In this document: one piece after another, positions 1 through 10,900 of the stretch
How positions within the stretch are numbered: the stretch's first letter is position 1
How the letters are laid out: each line of letters starts with the position of its first letter
NCBI GenBank assembly: GCA_937975715.1
Contig: CALJUA010000069.1
Span: 1-14,568 of the forward strand
Source: an uncultured Candidatus Planktophila sp.
Lineage (GTDB): Bacteria; Actinomycetota; Actinomycetes; Nanopelagicales; Nanopelagicaceae
Direction of reading: 5' to 3'
Length of the DNA: 14,568 bases
Notes under the pieces: generated by a model
What the model was told of the DNA's origin: nothing
Seen by the model: the letters and a program-made list of their open reading frames with translations, nothing else
Databases searched by the model: none
Program-made: the position numbers and the translations under genes

Positions 1-368
1 AGATTGATTTCGTTGTTCTCGCACGTTACATGCAGATTCTTTCATCTGAGTTCTGTGCAGCGCTTCCTGGCAAAATCATCAACATTCACCATTCGTTCCT
101 GCCAGGATTTAAAGGCGCAAAGCCTTATCACCAGGCACATGACCGTGGTGTAAAAATTATTGGCGCTACCGCACACTTTGTTACCGCTGACCTTGATGAG
201 GGTCCCATCATTGAGCAAGATGTCGCGCACGTTGGTCACACAGCTACACCTGAGCAATTGATTTCAATTGGCCGCGACATCGAACGCCGCGTTCTCTCTC
301 GTGCCGTTCAGCTCTACGCAGAAGACCGCATCTTTATCGTCGGTCACCGAACCGTAGTCTTCGACTAA
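1..368 (+). CDS. purU: Formyltetrahydrofolate deformylase (PurU), C-terminal part
   Basis: This is the 3' end of a gene cut by the window edge; the first full codon is at 3 and the stop is TAA at 366-368. PurU hydrolyses 10-formyl-THF to THF and formate in the cytosol, balancing the one-carbon pool and supplying formate for purine synthesis. The visible part is the formyltransferase-fold catalytic half. It has the stretch VVLARYMQILS, then NIHHSFLPGFKGAKPYHQA with the catalytic Asn and His of the family, then GATAHFVTADLDEGPIIEQD with the conserved Asp. The end (DIERRVLSRAVQLY) is the usual PurU C-terminus. The N-terminal ACT domain would lie outside the window. The motif order and spacing look intact. 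The related formyl hydrolase/transferase PurN shares the NIH and D motifs, but the HHSFLPxFxGAKPYHQA signature is that of PurU. Confidence 0.95.
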   Translation, partial: IDFVVLARYMQILSSEFCAALPGKIINIHHSFLPGFKGAKPYHQAHDRGVKIIGATAHFVTADLDEGPIIEQDVAHVGHTATPEQLISIGRDIERRVLSRAVQLYAEDRIFIVGHRTVVFD

Positions 369-369
369 T

Positions 370-403
370 TTGATTTAAAGTTTCCTTGAATTAGACTCCG
401 CGT
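370..403 (+). promoter_or_regulatory. Putative leaderless-type promoter of the glycine-rich protein gene
   Basis: A -35-like TTGATT (370-375) and a -10-like TAGACT (392-397) are separated by 16 nt. The ATG at 404 follows the -10 box by 6 nt, so transcription should start at or next to the start codon. There is no Shine-Dalgarno in this gap. The arrangement matches the leaderless promoters known to be common in actinobacteria. The -35 box lies just after the purU stop. The call rests on motif spacing alone. Confidence 0.5.
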
Positions 404-1705
404 ATGAAAATGCTGGGGCGCGCAATGGCTCTTTTCATTTCCCTAGCATCGCTTCTATATCCGGTCCAGGCACAAGCTTCGCCGCTCTACTCATTTACTT
501 CGCATACGTTCACCACTTGCGGTGCCAGCGGTAGAAATGGACCAACACTTACTCAATGTAGAAACGAATACACAGGCGCGATATGGAGTAAAAATCCAGG
601 CTACCTCAATGTAAGTGGTGGAATCGAATCATGGACTGCACCTTCTACTGGTCTCTATCAAATTACTGCAGCGGGAGCACCTGGTGTTGGTGATAATAAA
701 GTGCGGGGTTCGGGCGCGATAGTTCGAGCCACTGTCACGTTGTCTAAAGGTTCTGTCTATCGGATCCTAATAGGACAGGCGGGCTCGAACGGATCCGGCG
801 GATCTGGTGGCGGTGGCGGTGGAACCTTTTTAGTAGATGCATCTAATAATCCAATTCTCGTCGCTGGCGGCGGAGGCGGTGCTACTTTCGGCATTGGCAC
901 TAACTCCACAGCGAATGGCCAGACAACGACTAGCGGTGCCACAAATTCAGATGCATCTACTTCCGGAGGAGCAAATGGCGGCGGTGGAAGTAGTAGTAGG
1001 TACACCGGTGGCGGAGCAGGGATGACTGGAAATGGTGGAGTTCCCTCAGATGCAGCAATAAATAACTACAGTGGAAATTCTCTTTCATTTACAAATGGCG
1101 GAACGGGTGGGCCAACTCAGAACACCGCTTTTGGTGGATTTGGTGGCGGTGGTGGAACACACGGCAACACCGGTGGCGGTGGTGGCGGTGGTGGATATTC
1201 AGGCGGCGCGGGAGGCCCTAATTACACAGGTCCACACAATGGAGGCGGTGGCGGTTCTTTTGTAATGGCAGGTGCAACAAATGTCGCCACCTCAAATGGA
1301 TCTTACGCAGGCAGTAGTTCTGGGATTACAAATCTCAACCAATATAACGGTACTTATGAATCTACGACTATTCCTCATGGATATCTGACAATCACAAACC
1401 TCAACTCCGTTAGTGTTCAAGTTTCATCTGTAAGTGGTGGAAATACCGCGAGTTACAGAACATCTTTTCAAGTAAGAGCCACCTTGAGCGAGGCAGGAGG
1501 AAAAGTAACTTTCTACCAACAAGGCAAAGTGATTCCTAATTGCAAATCAATTTCCACTGGAACAACAACGGCTACATGTTCTTGGTCGCCAAGTTTTAAA
1601 GGCGCAATTTTGATTACCGCCTCGGTCATTCCTAATTCGGACACAATGGGATCTACATCCCCTCCTGTTACATTCTTGGTTGGAAGACGTACCACGCTTC
1701 GTTAG
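404..1705 (+). CDS. Secreted glycine-rich protein with ALK/LTK-like Gly-rich domain and C-terminal Ig-like domain
   Basis: The 433-residue protein has a Sec signal peptide (hydrophobic core about 8-20, likely cleavage after A23-Q24-A25). The mature N-terminus reads FTTCGASGRNGPTLTQC (C39 and C52 may form a disulfide), then GGIESWTAPSTGLYQITAAGAPG, then RILIGQAG followed by long GGGGG-rich stretches to about residue 285. This order matches the glycine-rich domain family found in ALK/LTK receptors and in many bacterial surface proteins, as I recall it. Residues about 333-430 resemble a bacterial Ig-like domain (GGKVTFYQQGKVIPNC ... TATCSWSPSFKGAILITA) with two cysteines. There is no LPxTG motif or C-terminal membrane anchor, so it is probably released or held non-covalently. 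The start at 404 is chosen because a leaderless-type promoter ends 6 nt before it and the signal peptide starts there. The function is unknown; a surface or matrix role is inferred. Confidence 0.88.
   Translation: MKMLGRAMALFISLASLLYPVQAQASPLYSFTSHTFTTCGASGRNGPTLTQCRNEYTGAIWSKNPGYLNVSGGIESWTAPSTGLYQITAAGAPGVGDNKVRGSGAIVRATVTLSKGSVYRILIGQAGSNGSGGSGGGGGGTFLVDASNNPILVAGGGGGATFGIGTNSTANGQTTTSGATNSDASTSGGANGGGGSSSRYTGGGAGMTGNGGVPSDAAINNYSGNSLSFTNGGTGGPTQNTAFGGFGGGGGTHGNTGGGGGGGGYSGGAGGPNYTGPHNGGGGGSFVMAGATNVATSNGSYAGSSSGITNLNQYNGTYESTTIPHGYLTITNLNSVSVQVSSVSGGNTASYRTSFQVRATLSEAGGKVTFYQQGKVIPNCKSISTGTTTATCSWSPSFKGAILITASVIPNSDTMGSTSPPVTFLVGRRTTLR
1172..1195 (+). repeat. Uninterrupted run of eight GGN glycine codons
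   Basis: Eight in-frame codons (mix of GGT, GGC, GGA) encode G257-G264 of the glycine-rich protein. A shorter run of six lies at 806-823. The third base varies, so it is not a perfect microsatellite, but it is the most slippage-prone part of the gene. The copies are in phase with the reading frame and explain the repetitive look of this DNA. Confidence 0.7.
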
Positions 1706-1713
1706 TTACCTGC

Positions 1714-1736
1714 GTTAGGGTTTCAGTACACCTAAC
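1714..1736 (+). repeat. Short inverted repeat after the glycine-rich gene
   Basis: GTTAGG (1714-1719) and CCTAAC (1731-1736) are perfect complements around an 11-nt loop, 8 nt after the stop at 1703-1705. No T-run follows, so it is not a standard intrinsic terminator. It may be a weak 3' hairpin, or an operator for the 61-residue gene that follows. The stem is only 6 bp and could be chance. Confidence 0.3.
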
Positions 1737-1754
1737 CTCACGAAGTCTTCTAGT

Positions 1755-1940
1755 ATGCGCCTTATGCTCGGTGGAATAAATAATGAACTCTGGTTTCAAA
1801 GCATTGCCGGCTATTTTGTGGTTGGTTTAATTCTTATTCCTATTTTGAAATGGGCATTTCCCACTAACAAAGCAGTGAAGGCAGAGCGCGCAGAAATACG
1901 TAAGCTGAGAAAAGAATTACGTAAGATCAAACGAAAATAG
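1755..1940 (+). CDS. Small basic single-pass membrane protein, function unknown
   Basis: The 61-residue protein has one hydrophobic segment at about residues 14-35 (FQSIAGYFVVGLILIPILKW). It is followed by a highly charged tail, residues about 36-61, rich in Lys and Arg with Glu at helical spacing (AERAEIRKLRKELRKIKRK). The tail should be an amphipathic or coiled-coil helix and, by the positive-inside rule, cytoplasmic. I do not recognise a family. No strong Shine-Dalgarno is seen, only GAAG at 1742-1745. A start at the ATG at 1764 (residue 4) is an alternative. The stop is 4 nt from the stop of the giant convergent gene, with no terminator between them, so the two mRNAs probably overlap at their 3' ends. 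The membrane-helix-plus-basic-tail design makes a chance ORF less likely, but it is short. Confidence 0.6.
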   Translation: MRLMLGGINNELWFQSIAGYFVVGLILIPILKWAFPTNKAVKAERAEIRKLRKELRKIKRK

Positions 1941-1944
1941 AACC

Positions 1945-4900
1945 TCAGTAAATCGATATAACAGCGCGACGGTTAGCGGCGCGACCTGCCGGCGTGGCAT
2001 TCGATGCAATCGGATTGGTTGAGGCCTTTCCTGACAACGTCACTGTAAGCGGCCTCAAAGCAAGGTACTTCTTCAAGTGGTTGAAGGTGTTCTTTGCGCG
2101 TGCAGTTGAGAGCTTGGCATTTAGCGCATTAGAGCCAGTGCTATCGGTATATCCGCTGACCACCAATTGCGAGAAACCCTTCGCCTGGAGGACGGCGGTG
2201 AGCTTCTCGACAGATTTCTTCTCAGCTGGTGACAAAGTGGCTGAATTCAAGCCAAAGCGGCTCGATCCGACCTCAATTGGCCTTGTAGGAGATATGTACG
2301 TCGCGGCTCTCGATGATTCAACCGCTCCGGAAGAGTCTCGAATAATCACTTGAACCTTCGATAGCGGGCCAAGGAGTTCTTGCACCACACAAGAGGTCTT
2401 GGTGGACTTACAGAGGCTCTTATCTCCATATATAACTTCAAAAGTGCCATTTCCTGTCGCACTCCATGAGATGGATGACTTTGCAACAGCAAGTGGTTGC
2501 ATTGTGGCGCTCTTGATGATGACAAGTGGCGCAGCGGCAGCGACAGTTACGACAACTCGAGCTTGCGCTGAACCATTATCTGAATCTGTAGCGGAGAGAT
2601 CAACAAAGTAAGTTCCAATTTTTCTGACCAGACCCGAGATTTCTAAAGTCGAAGCCCTCTTGGTAACAGTCAATCCAAGTGGCAGTCCAACAGTCGACCA
2701 CTTGGTTACTTCGCCGGATACATTGTTTGCTACTACGTTGATTTGCAGAACTGTGTTAACTAGAACTTCAATCGCAGCAGGAACCACCAATGTGATTCCT
2801 GATTTTGTCTTTATTGTGCGTGACTGGGAATTTGCTCTTTGATCTACAGTAATCATTGCTGCGGTAATGATGTACTGACTTGACGGTTTCAAGTTATTAA
2901 TATCAGTCGAGATGAGATACCCACCTGTAGGCAGCAATTGAAGCTGTTCTACATTTGTAATTTCGATCTTCTTGCTCTGGTCGCATGTTGTAGCCGCTGG
3001 CAACATGGCGCAAAATTCGACTGCAAATGATCTGCTTGGCCAAGCGATAAGAGCACTCGTTTGAATTGAAGTGCTCTGAATATTGGTGATTTCTTGAAGC
3101 ATAATCTGCAGCGCAGGTGACGTTAAAGCGCTTGATCCAGTCGATCCTGAACCCCCTGACGAACCACCGCTAGAAGGTGGGGCTGGAGTGCCTGGCGTAA
3201 TGGCTGCAGAGGCTGTGCTTGGGTCTGAGAATCCAATCGAATTCGCTGCCTTTACTGTAAAGGTATATGAGGTGCCATTTGTTAGGTTATTGAAGGCACA
3301 GCTCAAGGTAGAGGTGACACAGACTTCGCCACGGTTAGAGGTGACCGTGTAGTTGGCAATTGGATCACCGCCATCAGATGTTGGCGCACTCCAAGTGACA
3401 ACGGAAGAGGCATCAGCGCCATTTGTTGCAGAGACATTTATTGGCACACCAGGCTTTGTCTTCACAATGGCAACTTCTGGATCTTCTGTAATTTCTACTG
3501 TAACTGAGCCATTCTGTGTAGCTGTTCCCAAAAGACGCACAGAACTTCCTGCGATTGCATAGACAGTTGCACCTTTCTTGATGGTGGAACTTGTGACTGT
3601 CATTGAAATTGGCTTTCCAACTGCAGTTGTAGGCACGGTTCCATCGGTTGCTACCCATGAGACGACAATCGACATTATGTAACTTCCGGCTGTTGGAAGT
3701 TCAGCTGTGCGCGCTGTGGCTGAATCTAGTAGATCAAATTTCACAACTGTCCCTGCTGGAAGAGCGCCAGCAGGAATCGTGACACTGACAGTGCTGTCAG
3801 TTGTGAGATATGTATTTACGCTACCAATTCCATTTTGAAGCGTCACAGCACCCAATGAATGAAGATCTGATTCATTAACACCTGAAAGCGAGAGCTGAAC
3901 CCAACGGGCATAGATAGAACCACTAGAAGTCGGCGTATAGCTTGCACCTGACTGACCAATCAAAGTTCCATTAGTCGAAGCGCTATACCAACCCTTAAAG
4001 ACAAAACCAGTGCGCGTCAGGAGAGGAAGTGTCAGTGCAGAACCACCAGCGGTGTAAGTCTCTGTTGTATTCGAAACATTGACTGCATTTCCATTGAAAG
4101 TAATTGCGTACTGATTGAGATTCCAGACCGCAAAGAGAGTCATTGTTGAGGCTGGAGTGTATGTCAGCCCGACAGTACTTCCACCCTTGGCTGTCGACCA
4201 ACCACCAAATGTGTGGTTTGCGCGAACTCGGTCACCCACCAACGGAAGAGTCAAAGCCGATGCTCCGTAGGTGTATGAAGCATTCGTAATTGCCGTACCT
4301 GTTCCACCATTGAGGTCATAAATGACGGTGTAAACGTCGGCTGTCCACTGTGCTGTAAAGGTTATGTCGCTGGTACCAACTACAACCGAAGTACCTGGAG
4401 CTAATTTCTGCGAGCCGTTATCCCAGCCAGTGAAGGTGTAACCAGTGCGAGTAATCGCATTTGCCAAGGTAAAGGTCTGACCGATTGTGTAAGAGCCTGA
4501 GATTGGTGTTGTAGAGCCGCCGGCTGCTTGATACGTAACTGTGTAATTGATTGCGTTCCAAACGGCACGAATCAAATAGTGCTGTGACCCGACCGTGTAT
4601 GTAGCACCTGCATTAAACATCTGATTGCTCTGATCGGTCCATCCGGCAAAAACATAACCTGGATAGCTCGGAGCCGCAGCCAAAGTGATTGTCGCTCCAT
4701 CAAACTTCAAGACACTTGCGGGTGGTGTATCGGTCGATCCGTTGAAAGCGTATGAGACTTCAAAGACCTGAACCCAGACAGCTGTCAGGGTCACATTCGA
4801 AGTTCCGATTCGATATGTATAGCCTGGTTGATAAGTAGATGCTCCATCGTTCCAACCGACAAATGCGTAGACCTCGCCCTGCGAACCATTCGGTTTTGTA

Positions 4901-7900
4901 ATTCCACTTGCCAATGTAAATGTTTGGCCCATTTGTAGCGATGCCTGTGTTGGTGTTGATGATCCGCCATTTGGTACATATGTAATCGTGTAGTTGATGG
5001 CGGTCCAGACTGCAACCAATGTGACATCAGTTGAGGTTGTATAAGTACCTGTCAGCGGAGTTCCATTTGAAGTGGTCGACCACCCATCGAATGAGTAACC
5101 AGCTTTTGCCATAGTTCCAATTGTTGGCAAAGTGATTGCTGTCCCGCCAGTGGTGTATGAAGCGCTCGTTGCAGATGGCGATCCACTTGCACCATTTGCA
5201 GAGAAGGTAACTGTGTAAGTATTGGCAGTCCACTTTGCGTACACAGTGATATTGCCTGCGCCGAATGTGAGTCCGTAACCCGAATTCATCACTGTGCCTG
5301 TGTTATTTGAGGCAACTGTCCATCCCGCAAACGTGTACCCCGTACGTGTTATTCCATTACTTGAGGCAATCGAAACGACATCGCCAATATGGTATTTATT
5401 CGCATCTGTTGGAACGCTTCCACTTGTGGCGGTGTTGGAATCGTATGTAATTGTGTAATCAATTGCCGTCCACTTTGCATACAGGGTCACATCACCAGCA
5501 CCCATAACAAATGTGGCGCCTGCAAGATACGTCGTTCCCCCACCATTTGCTGCAGTATTCCAACCAGCAAATGTGTAACCAGAGCGAACCAAGTTCGCTG
5601 TATTTCCAAGTGCGGTGACTGTGCCACCGATGTTGTAATTATTTCCATCAGTAGGAACAGATCCGGAGGTAGCTGTATTAGAGTCGTATGTGACGTGATA
5701 ATTAATCGCCGTCCACTTTGCATACAAGGTGACAGTTCCGATTCCTGGTGGCGCGTAGGTGCTTCCTACAGAGCTTCCACCAATCGTCGTGGACCAGCCT
5801 GCAAAGGTATATCCCGCACGAGTAGGGCCTGATGCCAAAGTGACGGTATCGCCGATTTGATATGGGCTATTGAGAACTGCGCTGCCCTGCTGTGGGTCAT
5901 AAGTTATGTAATACGTATCTTTGCTCCATCGAGCATAGGCAGAGAACGATGCGCTACCAACGGTGAGAGTTTCATAAGCTGTACCTGGCAGATAGACAGT
6001 TCCGGTATCGATCTGATTGATCGTCCATCCAATAAATGAATAGCCAGTGCGAGTGAGCGCTCCATCATTACCCTTGATGGTGATCGTGCCACCGATGTTG
6101 TAATTAGTACTGTCTACTGGCACGGCACCGGCGGAGTTGTTATTTCCATAGTAAGTAATGGAATAGTTAACTGCGCTCCACTGTGCAAAGTAGGTTGTAT
6201 CTACAAGTAACGTGGCAGTCGCACTATCAGCTTTAGAGACAGTACCGCCAGATGTTGTTGCCCACCCTGCGAAGGTGTATCCCGTGCGGGTAAATGTATT
6301 TGCCTTTAAGTTAAATGGCGCACCAGCTGTCTTAGTTTCTGTGACATCTGATCCACCACCAGAGAAATCTGATTTATAAGTGATGTTGAGCGTATTAGCG
6401 CTCCACTTTGCATAGAGCAGCAGGTCAGCAGCAGTGCTGTAGGTAGCGCTGCCGTTGGCTGCGTAATTGGTGCCGCTGCCATTAGCGGCAGTGTTCCAAC
6501 CTGCGAAGGTGTAACCAATACGAGCCAGCGTTCCTGAATTCGTAGCAATGACAGTTGCTGAATCACCTGTGATCCAACCTCCCGTAGCCGGAACGGAGCC
6601 GCTATTTGCAGTGTTGGAGTCATAAGTAATGATGTATGTCTTATTTGTTGTTGCAGCTGACGAAAGCGCACTCGCAATCGAATCGCTGTTGTTTGAATCG
6701 CCAGTAGCGGTGATTTTTATTTTGTAAGTGTGATTATCTGCAATTGCCGGGAAATCTGTGGCGGTAATAACTTTGGTTGTACCTGAAAGTCCTGTGATGG
6801 TCTCCAGCAATGTGGTTCCATCATTTTCATAGATGTGGATCTTGTACCCAACCGCATTTGTTACTGCAGTCCATGAAGCGGAGAGAGACTTTAAGACACC
6901 TGTTGTTGCTGACAGGTTGGGTGCGTTTGGCTGAGCGAGAGTTCTTCCAGAAATTGTAAGCAGTCCGTTGACCTTGGTGATTGTGTAGTTAAGCAATTGA
7001 TCGTTAGTCATCGTGATTGTCTCAGCGATGATTGCGTAAGTGCCAGCATTCGTTGGCAGCGTTGTTGAGCGAGAATACACAGTTCCGTTTGTGCCCTCGT
7101 AGGCGTAAGTCACGCCAGTAATTGCATCGTTACCGATGATAGATCCGTATGGAACGTTATACGTTGTCGCGGTACCCAGGACTACCGGTGAACCGGTATA
7201 TGAAGCAGCGTTATTACCAACGGTAATCGTGAATTGCTTAGGGTGAATGACAACGTCAGACCAAGCAGAGACTGTCTCTTCGTAATCTCCATATGCCGCC
7301 TGCTTTACGCGAACTGAACATATGGTGACTCGAGTTGCAGTCAATCCAGCCATATTGATATTGCAATACTGGGAAGTGGTCTCAAATGAGATAGCTCCAT
7401 ACGAAATTGAGCCACTGTAATTAAGAGTTGTCACTGTGCCATATGTGCCATCAGTAGTGGTCACAGTCATCACTGGGTGAGGGGCACGAGCAAAGACGAT
7501 ATTTGTGTCACCAGAAGAGACTGGGTTGTAATTTGTATCTCCAGCCATAGTTGCATTTACTACACATGTCTTAGCGCCGTCGGCGGTTAATACATATCGA
7601 GTTGTAAATGTGATCGAACATCCGGTGGTTGACGTCGAATACGTAACTGATCCACTAGTACTGCCACCTGAGGTGGTCAAGTTCAACGCGGTGAGATACA
7701 CACCTGATGTAGATGTAATAGTCAGAGGGCTCTGGCTGCCCTTGCTCATCGTAAGTACGGCGCCATTTGAAGTCACGCTGGACGTTGTTGACCCAACAGT
7801 GTTGGTCACGATTACCGAGTATGTGCCTGCATAGTAGATAGAACTTGTTGTGACTGAATAACTAGTACCGGTCTCACCTATCAGATTGGTGGTTCCCTTG

Positions 7901-10900
7901 CGCCATTGATACGACAACGTTCCGCCATCCTGAGGCGCAGAAACCGTTACCGAAAACGTCGCAACATCGCCCACGTTCTTTGAGATAGATGCCGGCTGTG
8001 AAGTAATTACTGGAAGCTGTGGAAGTGGGATCAAATCTGCCGTAGATGTATCAGACCCAAGCGCCGTCACGACAGTCACCTTCGCTGCGGTACAGCAAGC
8101 TTTGTTAGAGATAAATGTGATAGTTGCTGAATCAACTACGGTGAAGGTATCAACACTTACTCCACCAATTTGAACATCAGTTGTGCCCGTGAACTTGGTG
8201 CCGATGACCGTAACAGTGTCGCCATAGGCAGCGCTCGTTGTCCCAGTTCTGTTGGAAGTGAATGAGGTAATCGTCGGAGCATCTGATGCAGTCGTGAAGG
8301 AAATGGTTGATACCAATGAAGTATTCCCTAGTAGATCTTGAACGACGACATAGGCCTTGTAATCAGTACTGCGACTCAAACCGCTTACGGAAAATGACCG
8401 TGCACCGATAGCAGCCGATGCGCTTCCTTTAGCTACAGCTGTTCCTTGAGCAATAACGGTTGCTCCACTAGGCGCGGAATCCGTAGCTAAGTAGAGTAGG
8501 AAATACGCCGTTCCTGCCTCATCGGTGGTGTAATTAATACTGGCACTTGATGAAGTGAGGGATGAAGTGCCGGTGGAACTTAATATTGGTGCAATTTCAT
8601 CAACATCTGTGATTGTCACAGTGAGAGTTTGATTAGATGTATTTCCGGCAATATCTGTTGCAGTTACTGTGACGTCGTATCCATTGTTCGCGCCATTATC
8701 CGCAGGCACCTCATAGTCGCGGGCAGTAATTGTGAGCACACCTGTCGATGAGTCAATCGAGAAGAAATTGACATCAGTTCCTGAGATTGTCCATGTTGCT
8801 GTTTCATTTGCGGTAATCGTCGCCACAGTTGTTGAGTTTTCGGCAACATTCTTGCTGCTTGTGCTTGCACCTGCAGGTCCTGAAGGACCGGTAATTTGTG
8901 GAGCCGTGGTGTCTCGAATAATTGAATCATCTGCGTTGCCAGCACTTGGTGGATTCTCAACGTTACCTGACATATCGGTTGCACGGGTATAGATGTAATA
9001 AGTGCCGTCTACCGATGGCAATACACAGGTTAGATTGCCACTAGCAGAGGTGCCTACCAGTGAAATTGTTCCGCAATTTACTGGTGAGGTCAGGCTTGAG
9101 CTGGAACTGTAATAGACCGCAATAGATGCCAAATCACCTGCATCGGATGCTGAATAAGCGACTGTGACAGAATCAATTGCTGTTACAGACGCTGAAATAG
9201 AACCACTTGATACCGGTTTCGTCGTGTCAGGTGTCAAAGTTGTGAATGCGATGCTCGTGGTAGAGCTATTAGTACTGCCATAAGGGTCCGTAGATACGAG
9301 ATATGCCACATATGAGGTACTCCCGGTCAGACCATTGATGGTAACTGAGTTAGAACTTGCAAGCATTGGCCCGGTGGACTTCGCGGTCGCGGTACCTTGA
9401 GCTACAACCTGCGCTGATGTTGGCGCAGCGGAGGCGCTTGGTTGAACCAAGATGTAGTAAGTACCCGTTTCATTTGATGTGAAGTTGAGAGTTGCACCAT
9501 AACCAGAAACCGATGACGCGGAAGTTGAAGACAAAGTTGGCGGTACTGCGTCAATCACAATGTTCTTATTTGCAGACAGGGAGTTCGTACCTCCTACTGT
9601 AGGAAGAGTAAGACTTGCGTTGAATCCATTTCCAATAACGGTACGCCCCGTTGAGCTCAGATAGCTAAGCGATCCGGTTGTCTCATATGTTAAATCTGTT
9701 GAAGTGTCATTGAGCGCTGGTGTGTAGTTAAAGGTCAAAGTATCCGTACCGTTTCCACTTGCATAAAATGCACTTGAAAACGCCGCTGGCTTATTCGTCA
9801 AAACCAATCTGAAAGTAGATGTATCTGAAACCGTTACCGGCGAATCGAATTTAACTTGAATTGGGATAGTTGAACTCGGACCGTAGGTTCCATTTGGTGT
9901 CGTCGAAGTAACGCTGATTACTTCCGGTTGATTTCCGACTGTGATCGACAAATTTGAAACGGTCGCATTTCCAGCAGCGTCTGTGACTGTAAAGGTGACT
10001 TGATAGATTCCATTTCTGTCTGCATCTACTGGGCTCTCAAAGTTTTTGGCAGAGGAGAATGACAATGGTGACATGGAGCCGTAATACAACTGAAAATATG
10101 ACACATCTGGGCCGCTTATGGATGCTGAACCATCGCTAGCCGTGAAGTCAATATTCATACTTCCATAAGAAGCATTCTCACGAACAGTTATCGCTGTCTG
10201 CGATTCGATGACGACCACACCCGGTTGACCTGTAAATGTAAATGTTGGGGCGACGGTATCAAGAGTAAACACTTGATCTGCAACTGTTGGTGCCGCTTCG
10301 GTATTACCTACTAGGTCTGTAGCGCGTGTATAGAGATAGTACTTCCCGTCCGCGTTTGGAAGAGTGCATGTTTGGCTTGCATACGCATTTGTTTTTGTTC
10401 CAGTGTCGTTGGCCGCAAAATTGACCGTGAAGCATTCCACAGGTGAAGTCAGGGCAGATGTTTCGCTGTAATAAAGTGACAGGGAACTTAATCCAGTTTG
10501 AGTATCGCTCGCGCTGTATTGAATATTCACATACACATTAGATTTTCGAAGGACTGTAGTTTGAGTAAGGCTGGATGTGGGACGACCGTTATCGATTACA
10601 AAAATCTGATCCGCGGAGCTGGGTGCTGCTTCAGTATTTCCCGCTATGTCTGTTGCCTTTGTGAAAAAGTAATATGACGCATCTGCTTGAGGCAGGGTGC
10701 AAGTTAGGTTTGTTGCAACATTAGTTTTCGTACCGGTTTCATTTGCCGCTAAGTTAATTGTAAAACAGGTTGTAGGCGAGGTGAGTGATGCGCTGGTGCT
10801 GTAGTAGAAGGCAATAGAACTGAGACCAGATGCATTATCGCTGGCCGTATAAGTGGGATTCACAACCAAATTACCTTTACTCGATTTCGAAGCGAGAGAG

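Noticed and set aside
5389..5832. Plus-strand open frame of 147 codons opposite the InlB repeats
   Set aside because: It lies wholly antisense to a clear repeat domain, its translation is a cysteine- and isoleucine-rich reflection of that repeat, and it has no ribosome site. It is a shadow of the repeat codon pattern.
3895..6636. CRISPR array or satellite DNA suggested by regular spacing of similar words
   Set aside because: Units are about 229 bp, in frame and protein-conserved, with no short identical repeats or unique spacers. They are InlB-type protein repeats.
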